40,104 bases of DNA from Chara braunii (GCA_003427395.1 BFEA01000665.1:514845-554948), one strand, 5' to 3'. Positions 19,774 to 29,470 are shown, counted from the stretch's first letter. Program-made: numbers and translations. The notes: generated from the sequence alone by a model not told the origin.

Positions 19774-19870
19774 ACAGATCACGTCTTCTCAACACTTTGA
19801 CCCCTGTTTTGTCCTTGTTGGGTTACTTTTTTTTTTTTTTTTTTTTGTGTTTTGTTTTCAAATTTGGCAG

Positions 19871-22084
19871 GGTTTGACTCTCAAGTACCACACGTCGAAG
19901 ATATCTGACTTTTCGGATCTCGAGAGGTTGACTTCTTTCGGATTCCGAGGGGAGGCGCTGAGCTCGCTGTGCGCGCTGGCAGATGTCACAGTGGTGACTC
20001 GAACAGCCGACCTGGCAGCCGGTGCCAAGCTGGAGTTTGACCACTCCGGTCTGTTGGTATCCCAGTCGCCCGTCGCCCGATCGGTCGGGACCACGGTCTC
20101 CGTCTCGCGAATCTTCTCAACCCTCCCTGTTCGCCACAAGGAGTTTACCAGGAACATTCGCCGAGAGTACTCCAAGCTTTTGGCGCTTCTTCAGGCCTAT
20201 GCCATCATCAGCAAAGGGGTGCGGATCTTCTGCTCCAATCAGACCGGAAAGAGCGGGAAAACGACAGTGATGAAGACACAGGGAGGGGAGAGCTTGCGCG
20301 AGAATCTGGTCTCAGTTTTCGGAACGAAGATGGTCAATGTTATGGACCCCATCGAAGTTCGCCTGTCGGATGACTGCCACGTGGAGGGGTTTATCTCAAA
20401 GCCGGGGGTGGGGTCTGGACGTGCGTCGGCAGACCGCCAGTTCTTCTACATCAACGGGAGGCCGGTGGATCTGCCACGTGTTGGCAAAGTGCTCAACGAA
20501 ACCTATCGAGCGTTCAATTCCCAGCAACTGCCAATGGCGGTGCTGAACTTCGTCCTGCCAAAGAATTCTTATGACGTCAACGTCACTCCCGACAAGAGAA
20601 AAGTCTTCATGCACACTGAAGCTGCCTTAATTGCCGCCCTCAAAGCCAAGCTGGACTCCGTTTATTCGTCAAATCTCTTTGCTTACCCTGTGTCGCAATC
20701 GACGGACAATAGGATGTTATGGCCGGGAGGCCAGCAGTCGACTCAACAATCGGGATCCCCATCATCATCATCGTTTCGGATGCATGGATCAGCAGAAGAT
20801 CGGGATGCGGATGAAGGAAGGAATGGCGATGCCCCAGGAGGGGGAGGTGAATTTCTATCCCGATCCCAATGCCAATCCCAATCTCAAGGTCAACGGTTCG
20901 AAGCAGACGGTGATGGACGGCTGCAATGCGGATCGCTGCCGACTGGCAGGCGACGGAGGTCGTTGTGGTCCGGAGGGGAGGGGGAGGGGGAGGAGGAGGA
21001 AGTTGATGCCGACTGCGCTGTCGACAGAAGAAAAGAGGAAATCGGAAGAACTAGGGGGAGAAAAAGAGGTCGCTTTTCCGATGATGATGTTGATATACGG
21101 TCTGGTTCTGTGAGGGGTGCTGTTGCTTCTACTGCTGCTGCTGGAGATGATGATGATTGCCGTTGTATATTGAATGATCAAAGTGATGGAGAAGAGGGAG
21201 GGAAGAAAAAGGAACATGAAGATGGTGGTGGCCGGAATCACGAGGATGAGGTTATGGAAGAAGAAGGAAGGGAGGGAAGAGGAAGAGGAGGGATAGGGGG
21301 AGGAGGGAGAAATGCACGAGGAGGAGGAGGAGGAGAGGGTGGTGGTCGGTTGCTCCATGGTGATGCAGCTGAGGGTAGAGTAGTAAGAGAGGGGGCAGAA
21401 GGAGGGATGAGCTGGACGGAAGGAGGGCAGGAAGGGGAGAAGGAAGAGGAGTTGGATGACGAGGAGGAGGTCGGGATGCACACGCCTGCCAAATCTGCTC
21501 ATCGAGACTTAAACTCTTTCTCTTGTACCACTCGGCCGTCACCTGCAGCTGCGGGAGCCGGGATAGGGACTGGAAAGCCATTTAGTTCGAGTCCATTGGC
21601 AAAAGGAGTAGGAGGGTTCGGTATGAGGAAGATGGGAGTCGGAATTGGGACTGGGACGCCATCGTCGTTGATTGGGGGGGAGAGATCTGCCGGCGCGGGA
21701 CGAGGGAAAGGAAAGGGAGGAGGAGCTGTACAAGTCTCCCTCGGAAATTTCTTTGCCCGAAAAGGTGGTGGTCCTTCTACTGGGTTTGGTACTCGAGGAG
21801 GAGGAGGAGGAGGAGGAGGAGGAGGAGGAGGAGGAGGAGGGGGGTTGACAAGGGCTAGAACAAACAGTGGTGGAACAGGACGTCAGGCCAGTAGTGATGT
21901 CGGAGCGAAGACAAGAATTGACGGGCAAGAAGAAGAGGAGAGAGATGAGGAAGAGGAGGAGGAGGAGAAGGAGGAGATCCTTCAGGGACATAGACGTAAC
22001 TTGGACAGTTATGGAGGCGATCACCCACATGAAGAAGGCCAAAGGAGAGCTCTTGGGGATGACGGAGCCATCAAAACAACACTG
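19871..22084 (+). CDS. PMS1: PMS1 exon 2: ATPase motifs III-IV, transducer domain, linker
   Basis: This exon encodes residues 90-827 in one 738-codon frame. It completes the GHKL ATPase with FGFRGEALSSL (112-122) and GTTVSV (162-167), then the MutL transducer domain with YINGRPVDLPRV (282-293) and NVTPDKRKV (326-334). From about residue 366 the protein becomes a long disordered linker with acidic runs, a basic GRTRGRKRGR patch (about 480-490, a possible nuclear localisation signal), a canonical PIP-box match QVSLGNFF (710-717) and a poly-Gly run (about 731-748). The acceptor is TTTGGCAG|GG. The donor is CTG|GTAAGT at 22085, phase 0. The linker is longer and more repetitive than in land-plant homologues as I recall them. 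Confidence 0.93.
21797..21842 (+). repeat. coding (GGA)n microsatellite in PMS1
   Basis: About fourteen GGA units followed by a G-run are translated as poly-Gly in the linker. Shifts by one or two bases would frameshift the C-terminal domain. Related GGA and GAA tracts at 21290-21340 and 21950-21975 encode Gly and Glu runs. Confidence 0.9.
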
Positions 22085-22305
22085 GTAAGTTGTACACGAA
22101 TGGCATAAAAAGGGGGGAGGGGGGATGTTGGAATGGAGGGGTGGATGGGTGGTTATTGTTTTCTTATTTCCTATTTTTGAATATAAGATCATGCTAAGTT
22201 TGGGACTGGCACAAGCCTTCACGCCTGACGCTATTCGCTGCCCACCTGAAAATTAACACTCAAAATAAAAAAGAGGAAAAGGGAAAGGAAGTCAACACTA
22301 TTTGA

Positions 22306-22447
22306 GCCTCGCTCCACTACATAACATTCGAGATGTATCTGGAGCTCGTAATGGTCCCAGTACATCCAAAATGGTCGATCAGTCCAAATGCATCTGGTCC
22401 ATGTGACAGCCCAGGTACCTGTCGAATGTTGAGTAGGGGAGCGAGGC
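22306..22447. mobile_element. MITE with GCCTCGCTCC terminal inverted repeats
   Basis: The left end GCCTCGCTCCACTACATAAC-ATTCG and the inverse of the right end (22423-22447) match at 22 of 25 positions. The interior is about 90 bp. The TIR is the same GTGAGTAGTGGAGCGAGGCC motif seen at 6.1-6.6 and 29.8-29.95 kb. Confidence 0.7.
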
Positions 22448-22449
22448 CC

Positions 22450-23060
22450 TTTGTGTCTATGTATAGCCTTGCCTAAACAGCGGTCTTGCTAAGGTCAAAC
22501 TGCACTGCGCTGGGTTTTCTCTTTAAAGCACAACCTGCATTTGCCTTGGACCCCTGCAACACACCCACCACCACCTCTCTCTCAACACACTCCCAGACAC
22601 ACTCACCACCCCCTCCCCCTCCAACCTGCCCACCTGGAAATGGGCAAGGAGGACGAGAGGAGCCCCCTTGGCAATTCGAAATGGTGAAATTGGCCTGGCC
22701 AGTGGTCACTATGCACGTGGCTGCATGCATGTCCACGTGCATATCATGCATCTGGCTGTCAACACGTCCAGGTGCACTGGTACAGTGTTTGGTGCTTCCT
22801 TTTGGAACCGATTTGTGCAGTGTTTTCCCTTTTTTTACGTGAGCGTTCATTCCAAAAATGGAAAAATGAAGTGCGGGCAATTTTATTGCATGAGGACGAA
22901 TCTTTCATTTTATTCTATTGCGGTCAATTATTGATGGTATTAACCATCACCGTATTTTCCCAATTTGTTATGATCCTGGCCAATTTCGAAGTACACATTC
23001 ATCAGAAAGTACAATGCCGTCCAATTGCAAAAAGAAATGAATGAACTTGAGAGGAGAGAG
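22450..23060. other. no gene recognised
   Basis: This is mixed sequence with a CA/CT-rich patch (22555-22625). The short frames on both strands carry no motif. The GCACGTGGCTGCATGCATGTCCACGTGCATATCATGCAT area (22712-22750) is rich in short palindromes. Confidence 0.35.
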
Positions 23061-23065
23061 AGGGA

Positions 23066-23130
23066 AAGAAGAAGAAGAAGAAGAAGAAGAAGAAGAAGAA
23101 GAAGAAGAAGAGAGAAAGAAGAAGAAGATG
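23066..23130. repeat. (GAA)n microsatellite
   Basis: This is a GAAGAA run of roughly 15 units, with flanking GAGAGA. Confidence 0.92.
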
Positions 23131-23289
23131 ATGAACACCAGCATAGAGCAATGATAATGATCTTCGTCTCACCAACCACTCTCCTGCTCCTTATCTCCTC
23201 CCCTGTTATTCAAACGAGAAATAATAATAATAATGTTGAATGGCTGAACGAGAATCAATGTCCGAATCCCTCTTCTACTGCAGGCATCA

Positions 23290-23560
23290 CATGAGGTCCA
23301 CCATAGCTATGGCCACCCTTCCAGGGCGCCACCCTGCTGTGCAAAGGACAACACAAAGCAGCTATGGCTGCTCTATCTCAGGCCGCCATGCCTGACTCTG
23401 CCTCGAAGCTCCTTGGTGCAGCTCTACCCCAACGGGGGCCTTCCAGGTGCAGCGCCCAACCAAGGTGATGAAGATGGTATCTACCATAGCCAGTTAAGTA
23501 CCTCTGCGGCTCCTCCCTCCTAGTCCTGGTCTTCTTCCTCCTCCTGCCCTTGTTCCTCCC
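23290..23560 (-). mobile_element. LTR-like segment B (CATAGC family)
   Basis: Three CATAGC motifs occur (CCATAGCTATGG at 23300, GCAGCTATGGCTGC at 23360, CCATAGCCAGTTAAG at 23492). The arrangement is like that of segment A, mostly in minus orientation. The ends are undefined and no coding is adjacent. Confidence 0.3.
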
Positions 23561-24330
23561 CAGCAGTGCTGCTCCAACCTAGCGCTGCTCCAGCGAGCGC
23601 TCCAACCAGTGTGTCGTCAAACTTGCACACCGATAACGAGGAGGCCACCTTGCTCCTCCAGGAGATATAGCGGCCTGCTTGCCTCTTGGCGAGTGACTTC
23701 CTAGGCAGCACGGCCTCCAAGCAACCGGTACCTCCTCTCTTTCGGAGGGAAAGGTCATTACAGACTCGGATATTGCCCATACAGGCCCTAGACTCAGACT
23801 GGTTGGACTGGTACCCACCTAGACCTAGCCTACAACTACTGGGCCTCTTGAAATGCCTACTTTGTCTTCTTCTACTCGGCCTCGAGTACCCAGCACATCT
23901 ACCTCTTCTTGGTGTGGTACTGGCCTACCTGCTACTCGAGTGTTTTCCACTGCTCTACGTGTCGCGGGCCTCTTTCCCCGCCACTTGAGTGTTTTCCCCG
24001 CTGCAACCCCCAATGTCACGGCCACAGGTAAATATTTTTTTACCGGCCCTTCGGGCCTTCCGATCAACCAAGTGCCCTTGTGGGTCACACACACACTCAA
24101 GCCGACAGGCACTCAGACAGGCATGCAGACCAGCAAGCACGCACCCACACAGCAAGCACGCACCCACACAGACTTAGAAAACTCAGCAACAAGTGGGAAA
24201 CTCAGTAAGGCATGCATTCCATGAGCGAAACTCGGAAATCAGCTGTGTGTCTCAGTCCATGTTTGGCAGGTCATTACAGATTAGGAAAAAAGCCATAAAA
24301 AAAATATTTTATGCCATTCACGTGAAGCTT
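23560..24330. other. unrecognised, possibly LTR-element flank
   Basis: Open but leucine- and proline-rich frames run on both strands with no recognisable domain. Local features are a short perfect palindrome, GGCCCTTCGGGCC, at about 24044, and repeats of GTGTTTTCC and of AAGCACGCACCCACACAG (24136-24170). Confidence 0.35.
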
Positions 24331-24586
24331 TAGCCCCAGAGGTTAGCCTGTGTTGAGCCGTACCTTCAGGCCAGACTCACACGGACTTTCTGAGATGTAT
24401 CTTGCCGGAACCACGGCCACATTCAGTCCCAAAAGTCTAGCTAGTGTCCATACGTCTTTAGCCCCAGAGGTTAGCCTGGGTTGGGCCATACCTTCAGGCC
24501 GGACTCACACGGACTTTCTGAGATGTATCTTGGCGGAGCTGTGGCCACATTCAGTCCCAAAAGTCTAGCTAGTGTCCGCACGTCCT
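24331..24586. repeat. 128-bp tandem duplication
   Basis: Two 128-bp units begin TAGCCCCAGAGGTTAGCCTG at 24331 and 24459 and end near TCTAGCTAGTGTCC. They are about 90% identical by eye. The duplication continues into unique sequence at 24587. Confidence 0.9.
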
Positions 24587-24648
24587 CAGCGTGTACTGCA
24601 GTGATTGTCTATAAGGGTATCCTCACACCACCTCGTCTTGGGGCGAAC

Positions 24649-24862
24649 GCAACACACCCTCATTTTGACTGTATCAGGTCGGGAAGATGGTTTGTGTTCA
24701 TTCATACCCAACTTGTCTTCATTCATTACTAGGCTGCGTTGCATTGGGGAGAAGACAGGTAGGACGGTTCTGGCCGTACCATGAGTCTGACCGATAATGA
24801 ATGTACACAAGCTATCTTTCCGGCCGGATGCAGTCATGATGAGAGTGCGTTGAGTTCGGGAG
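24649..24862. repeat. inverted-repeat element, arms about 65 bp
   Basis: The left arm, starting GAACGCAACACACCCTCATT, matches the reverse complement of 24796-24862 (GAACTCAACGCACTCTCATC) at about 80%. The spacer is about 80 bp. A further partial copy of the arm (ATCATGAATGTAGACAGTCA) lies at 25202. Confidence 0.65.
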
Positions 24863-25307
24863 AACATGGAAGTCGACAGGAAAAGGAGTTAAGAAACAAA
24901 AAAAAAAGGACAAAAACGGTTGTGACTGGGAGGAGCAGTACTGGGGTGAAGAAAAGAAATGGGTGGACGTATACGACGCCTTTTCCCGTCTGGACACAGG
25001 TTGATGACAGAGTAGACATCTGTATGGGTACAACCCTGCCACGCTCTCCTATGAGGGGTAGGGAGGGAGGTAGTCAGGTTGTCACGGTGAACGTATACAA
25101 ACCCTGTTCCCTTCGAAATACACTCTGCCGAGAAGTGTAATTAGCTGCTGTGCCTAGGAAATTACTACCATATCTTCTTCCCTCGGACATAACGGTCCAT
25201 TATCATGAATGTAGACAGTCATGATGCTGGTGGGCGTTGTCTTTGGGAGAAGAGGGTGGTAGTGGCGGTTATGTTGAAGGAGTACCCACCTAGTAAGAGT
25301 ACTAGAG

Positions 25308-25322
25308 NNNNNNNNNNNNNNN
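25308..25322. other. assembly gap (15 N) followed by a G-run
   Basis: Fifteen undetermined bases are followed by a homopolymeric G tract and, soon after, a T tract. The length and content of the true sequence here are unknown. Confidence 0.95.
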
Positions 25323-25444
25323 GGGGGGGGGGGGGGGATTCCAATTTTTTTTTTTTTTTTATGCCATTAAAAAATAAATTGACAGCAAACAAAAGTGTTG
25401 AGAGGAGGTTGGGACATAAGTGTGTACGTATGGGCATGTTATGA

Positions 25445-26220
25445 ATTTGGTTGTCTGGCGATTTTCACCGCCACTCACACACAGACAATCTCATACACGC
25501 CCATACATGCATAAGATGAGGGGGAGAGGAGACAGAGTCCAAACTGCACACAGATCAAAATAAGCAGCGAAACACAACCATGCACAGATGGGGAGAGACG
25601 CACAGTATTTCTCACTCTCTGACAATACTCCCAACAACCAATCACAAGAAGACACCTGCGAGGATAGCAATAGAATTTACACTGGTGATGAGCCAACTCG
25701 AACCAATTATTGTTACAGAGTTTGTTTCAGTATTTCGCCACCCTCAGAACTCCACACTCCACTGTCTACCCTACACCCAGTTAGTAGCGCAACACTGAGA
25801 AGGCCTCCCAGAGGCCAGCGCCAACTGCCCAGATGAAGAACAGGTCCCGGGATGAAGTCTTCAGTGCCGATGAACAACTCTGACGAGGAAACAGGCAGCT
25901 ATGGCTGCCGCACCACTGACACAGCCCTAATATCTCCAGACGCGAGATGTGCGTCAGTGGTCCACCCACGAGTGCCCAGTGAAGAGCCTCGGTCTAGCCC
26001 AGCCAGACGCAGATACCCCCAGGGGTAGATGCGCTGTGGATGCCCCAGCTACGGCAACCTCCAGAAGGCTGGCTATGGCTGCCGTCCACGGCGAGGGTCT
26101 CAGGATGCCGCCTGTAGACAATCACCACCACCAACTTGCTTGGCTCACAACCTCCATCGCAAAAATGAAAAGCCCAAAACTCCCTCAACTACAGGCTCAG
26201 TCCTATTAATAGACTAGCCT
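25445..26220 (-). mobile_element. LTR-like segment C (CATAGC family)
   Basis: In minus orientation a TATTAATA box (about 26206-26213) precedes GGCAGCCATAGCCAGCC (about 26070) and GGCAGCCATAGCTGCC (about 25900). About 450 bp of unique leader-like sequence follows. The order (TATA-like box, then CATAGC palindromes) parallels segments A and D. The boundaries and a primer-binding site could not be fixed. Confidence 0.35.
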
Positions 26221-26560
26221 CCTCTAGACCTAGACCTACTGGACCGGTAGCCCATCAGTTTGGCCTGCTCGGCCTGGGCCCTACCCGGCTATACGACGTC
26301 TAGACCGTCTCTACAGCCCAAGGCCCAGATGGGCCTGCTGTCCTAGTGATAGCCCGGGTCTGCTAAGGGCAGTAACAGCTAAGGGGAACTCGGGCCTGCA
26401 ATTTTCGTGTAAATTGCAGATATGTCCCTCACGAATTTCCCTCAGGACTGAACCGGTGGTTAGTCCCTGACACAAACAGAATTACAACTCTGACCCTAAG
26501 ACGCAACTATACAACCTCGCAGTCAGATCTCGGCAGCAGAAATCAGCAAGTCATTGCAGG
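26220..26560. other. no gene recognised
   Basis: Sequence rich in CCTAGACCTA/CTACTGGACC-like motifs (26215-26350) grades into unique sequence. It could be the upstream part of LTR-like segment C. No coding evidence was found. Confidence 0.3.
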
Positions 26561-26564
26561 CACA

Positions 26565-26567
26565 TCT

Positions 26568-26599
<32 letters not shown>

Positions 26600-26602
26600 T
26601 TT
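26565..26602. repeat. (TTTC)n microsatellite
   Basis: About nine TTTC units are followed by a C-run at 26607-26620. Confidence 0.93.
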
Positions 26603-26959
26603 TGCCACCCCCCCCCCCCAAATACATCTTATCTGCATGTGCGAGAGACATCCAGAGTTTCTTTCCCCTGACCGTAATCGCGGTCAGATGCATCCAGAGA
26701 AGTCCCAGTGTGCGAATGATCTGAGAATGTCTGTGTTCTAACTTCTCAGCCAATTGAAACTGTGAATTCTTTCCTTTTTTGAAGTTTTTTCTGGGCTATT
26801 TTTTTTTCGCCCCCACTGCATCTGGGTGTCCATGTACGAAGGTGCATTCAGGAAAGTCCGTGTTGCGAGTACGAGTATTGGCACTAGTAATTCACAAGCC
26901 CCTTTGCCTTTTAGTTTGCTGTGGCAATTTTTCAATGAAAGTACCCCCTCCTTGAAATG

Positions 26960-27130
26960 ACCACAGCATCCAGCGGCAGTTGGTTAGGCACGCAAGTGGC
27001 ATTCAGGAGGTTGCGGGTTCGATCCCCATGATCGCCTGTGGTGCACTTAGTGGCAACCAGCTGTGATAGTCCGCTTGATACCCCTGATGGGTACTACTGT
27101 GATAGTCCACTTGTACCCCTGATATTAAAC
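26960..27130 (+). mobile_element. tRNA-derived SINE with cloverleaf-like head
   Basis: ACCACAG at 26960-26966 and CTGTGGT at 27036-27042 are perfectly complementary and could form a 7-bp acceptor stem around an 83-nt head. Inside are CAGCGGCAGTTGGTTAGGC, resembling an A box and D arm, and GCGGGTTCGATCCCC, a perfect B-box core. The tail (27043-27130) contains the direct repeat GTGATAGTCC...CCCCTGAT (two copies). The T-stem pairing is imperfect, so a functional tRNA is unlikely. Confidence 0.55.
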
Positions 27131-27175
27131 TTACCTCTGAAAAATGGGTCCCCAGAAAGCGCTGATTTTTTTTCC

Positions 27176-27715
27176 GAATAGCACATACGGTCAAATAGAA
27201 CGTACGTACGTTGATTCAAAAAATCAGAACACAATGTACGTACGTTTTATTCAAATTCTTGGAAAATTGAACTTTCTATTAAAAAAAAAACAAAAAAATC
27301 CGAAAAAACAAGATGTTGTACGGTATTGCAATACAAAAACTTTTGCCTGAGGGTCATGTCGAAATTCACAACCAAATTTGAGAAAACAATAAAAACGAGA
27401 GCAAAAGTATTCTTTTACGGCATGGACATTCTGTTTTCCGATTTCCTTAGAATTTCGATTTTTCAAAAAGAAATCCCCAAAAATCCAAAACACAATTATT
27501 TGCACAAAAGTGAAATGCAAATGACTTTTGCCTGAGGGTCTTGGCAAAATTCCCAACCAAACTTGAGAAAATGATGGTGGTACTATAGGCTCCTGCAAAG
27601 TTGTGCCCTGAAACTCGATGGTATAACCTACGTATGCTGCTGTATTCGAATACAGTGTACCCTGCAACGTTGTAGCGCATACAATGTGCGTACGTTTTTT
27701 TTCCGGGTGAAGACA
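27176..27715. repeat. AT-rich repeat with CGTACGTACG palindromes and internal duplication
   Basis: CGTACGTACG occurs near 27204 and 27237, with GTGCGTACG near 27687. The block CTTTTGCCTGAGGGTC, followed by AATTC-CAACCAAA-TTGAGAAAA, occurs at about 27340 and again at about 27527. The left end CCGAATAG resembles the MITE arm at 8.2 kb. It may be a non-autonomous element, but its ends are not proven. Confidence 0.45.
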
Positions 27716-27746
27716 GTAGTAGGGTCTACGAGTAACACGGGTGTGA

Positions 27747-28095
27747 CTGTGAGCGTGAGTGGGTTTGTGTGTGGTGTGTGGGAGAGTGTTGGCCATAGCC
27801 AGTGCTGCTACTCGATGGGGGGTGGGGAAAGTAGTAGATGGGAGGTGCAGCTACTGGCAAAATGATAGGTCTTTGTGTTGGGCAGTCCCCCACACCGGCG
27901 GCCTCACCCTACTCCCTGACCACCACCGATTAGGGGGGAGGCCAACATGCATCCCGTCAAGTGTGAGAGGTAGCTATGCTTGCAGGGGTCCCCGGTACAG
28001 GCTTAGTAGTAGTAGTAGTAGTAGTAGTAGTAGGTAGATAGTCAAAGGCGAAATTGAGGGAAGAATATAGCAGCATTATAGCGTAATTTTCTTTA
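27747..28095. repeat. dispersed repeat family B, copy 2
   Basis: It contains GTGTGTGGGAGAGTGTTGGCC, GTAGATGGGAGGTGCAGCTA, GGTCTTTGTGTT, CTCCCTGACCACC and ATTATAGCGTA, in the order seen at 18825-19190. It carries a private (TAG)n expansion at 28006-28033. Confidence 0.6.
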
Positions 28096-28141
28096 AAAAA
28101 ATAAAAATAAAAAATGAACACAGCATAAACAGCCACAGCGA

Positions 28142-28395
28142 AATGATCACTGCCAAAAATTACCACGGGCCAAAGTTACCACGGCCAAAAGCTACCACGG
28201 CCAAAAATGACCATTCCAAAAGTGGCTATTGCCAAAAAATAACTCAAACAAAACCGACTCCAGCGAAACTGACCAAGGCCAAAAAATGACCACGTCCAAA
28301 ATTGACAACTACCGAAGATGCGGAACGCAAAAATGGCCACAGCAAAAATGGCGACAGCAAGAATGGCCATAGCAAAAATGAGCGCAACAAAGTTG
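28142..28395. repeat. degenerate minisatellite, unit about 17-18 bp
   Basis: Units such as CCAAAAATTACCACGG, CCAAAAGCTACCACGG and CAAAAATGGCCACAG recur about 14 times with substitutions. The minus-strand frame reads hydrophobic WPF/AIFAVA-like repeats, which come from the repeat and are not taken as a protein. Confidence 0.75.
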
Positions 28396-28399
28396 CACG

Positions 28400-28860
28400 C
28401 AGCATTCTGAAGTTATCACTACTCATTTGGGCAAATCCCCGCTCCCTTTTTTCGCCGTCATCCATTTTGTTTTTCTTTGTCGTTTTGTAAGCATCAACTT
28501 TCGTTGGGCCGGCGACTTTTTTTATGGAAAAGGAGTACCTGGTCCTCTGCTTCTCTCCTTCCCTCCCCACACCCCAACCCCTCCCTTCCTTCCCCCTCCT
28601 CCCCTCTGTCCACCCTCTTCCCCATGTGCCTCCGATACGGAGGTATCAGCTTACACGAAGGAGGAGAAGAAGTAGATCCTGCAGGACCATTATTTTGGTG
28701 CTTTTTTTTTAACCTGAAAGAGCAACAAGAAGCAGGGAGCAAATTTTTGCCCAAGTATTTGCTGTTGAAAGGTCAGCTTTTGACTTTTTTTTGTCCCCTT
28801 TCTTTTTTCGCTGTTGACGACGCTTGGTTTGGTGCTTTTTTTTTTTTTTTTTTTTTCTCG
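28400..28860. other. no gene recognised before PMS1 exon 3
   Basis: This is pyrimidine-rich sequence (CCTCCCC tracts at 28555-28620, T-runs at 28708, 28785 and 28836-28856). The last T-run serves as the polypyrimidine tract of the exon 3 acceptor. No other feature was seen. Confidence 0.4.
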
Positions 28861-28871
28861 CACGGATGCAG

Positions 28872-29111
28872 AGGGCACGAGCAGCACCTGGTGCGGAGCA
28901 GTTTTCTGGTTCGGAAGGTATTGAAGAAATACCAGAAGCGGAGGGAAATGACGGGAGACAAACGAAGGCAGCAGCAGAGGAGGAGGGAGTGGAGAAGACG
29001 GAGATCATTGTGGAATTCGATATTGAGAAGCTGCGACAGCGAAGGATGAGGGCAAGGCAGGAACGGGGAGTTGCTGATGCTGATGCATCGGCGGGGGAAA
29101 AAACGGAAAAG
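28872..29111 (+). CDS. PMS1: PMS1 exon 3: linker end before the C-terminal domain
   Basis: This exon encodes 80 residues (828-907), beginning RARAAPGAEQFSG after acceptor GATGCAG and ending GEKTEK before donor AAG|GTAATT at 29112. Both ends are phase 0 and match exon 2. The diagnostic part is IIVEFDIEKLRQRRMRARQE, which resembles the short F-x-hydrophobic-x-x-LRxRR segment that lies just before the C-terminal domain of plant PMS1 proteins. The remainder is acidic linker. Everything C-terminal to this, including the DQHAxxExxxxE endonuclease motif and the MLH1-binding surface, is absent from the window. Assignment to PMS1 rests on strand, phase, splice sites and this segment. Confidence 0.75.
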
Positions 29112-29129
29112 GTAATTTTTTAAGACAGA

Positions 29130-29470
29130 GAAGGGATTTTTTTTTAAGTTTTTTTTTTTTTTTTTTTTTTTTCCGGTTGCTGTGCCGATGATTAGGACAT
29201 CCTTTAATAGAATTGGAATGATGTGGAGCAGGCGAAGAAATTGGAGTAGGGGAAGAGCTTAACATTTATTCTGTTTGGCGATATACGGAACTGAACAAAA
29301 AAAGGAAAATCTATAAAGGAAAATGGAAAAAAGTTCAAAAAACTTAAAAAAAGACGACAATCGGATTGTTTTTATTTTTTTTTCAGCATTGACAATCCCC
29401 TTCTATTCTGGGGGGCATCAGTCCGGTTGCTTATCACTGGCAAGTATGTGACAATAGGAAAGTTCCATAC
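29130..29470. other. A/T homopolymer-rich stretch without a gene
   Basis: T-runs occur at 29138-29172 and 29370-29382, with A-rich sequence at 29296-29352. Nothing else was recognised. Confidence 0.4.

Larger units (their letters stand above)
7127..19870 (+). other. PMS1 intron 1 (12,744 bp, repeat-filled)
   Basis: The intron runs from donor GTTCGT at 7127 to acceptor TTTGGCAG ending at 19870, preceded by a long T-rich tract (about 19827-19860). Both neighbouring exons are phase 0, and the encoded protein joins without loss at a universally conserved MutL segment. The interior is almost wholly transposon- and satellite-derived, as listed separately below. Confidence 0.9.
22085..28871 (+). 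other. PMS1 intron 2 (6,787 bp)
   Basis: The donor GTAAGT at 22085 is consensus. The acceptor GGATGCAG ends at 28871 after a strong poly-T tract (28836-28856). Both sides are phase 0. Because the linker is poorly conserved, a small extra exon inside cannot be excluded from sequence alone. The interior consists of repeats, one assembly gap and unrecognised sequence. Confidence 0.8.

Noticed and set aside
20855-22222. Minus-strand ORFs of 215 and 227 codons
   Set aside because: They are antisense shadows of the PMS1 exon 2 linker, driven by GGA/GAA repeats.
25445-25470. Primer-binding site (TGGCGGTGAAAATCGCC on the minus strand) for LTR-like segment C
   Set aside because: It starts TGG, but I cannot match it to a tRNA 3' end and no LTR terminus CA precedes it.
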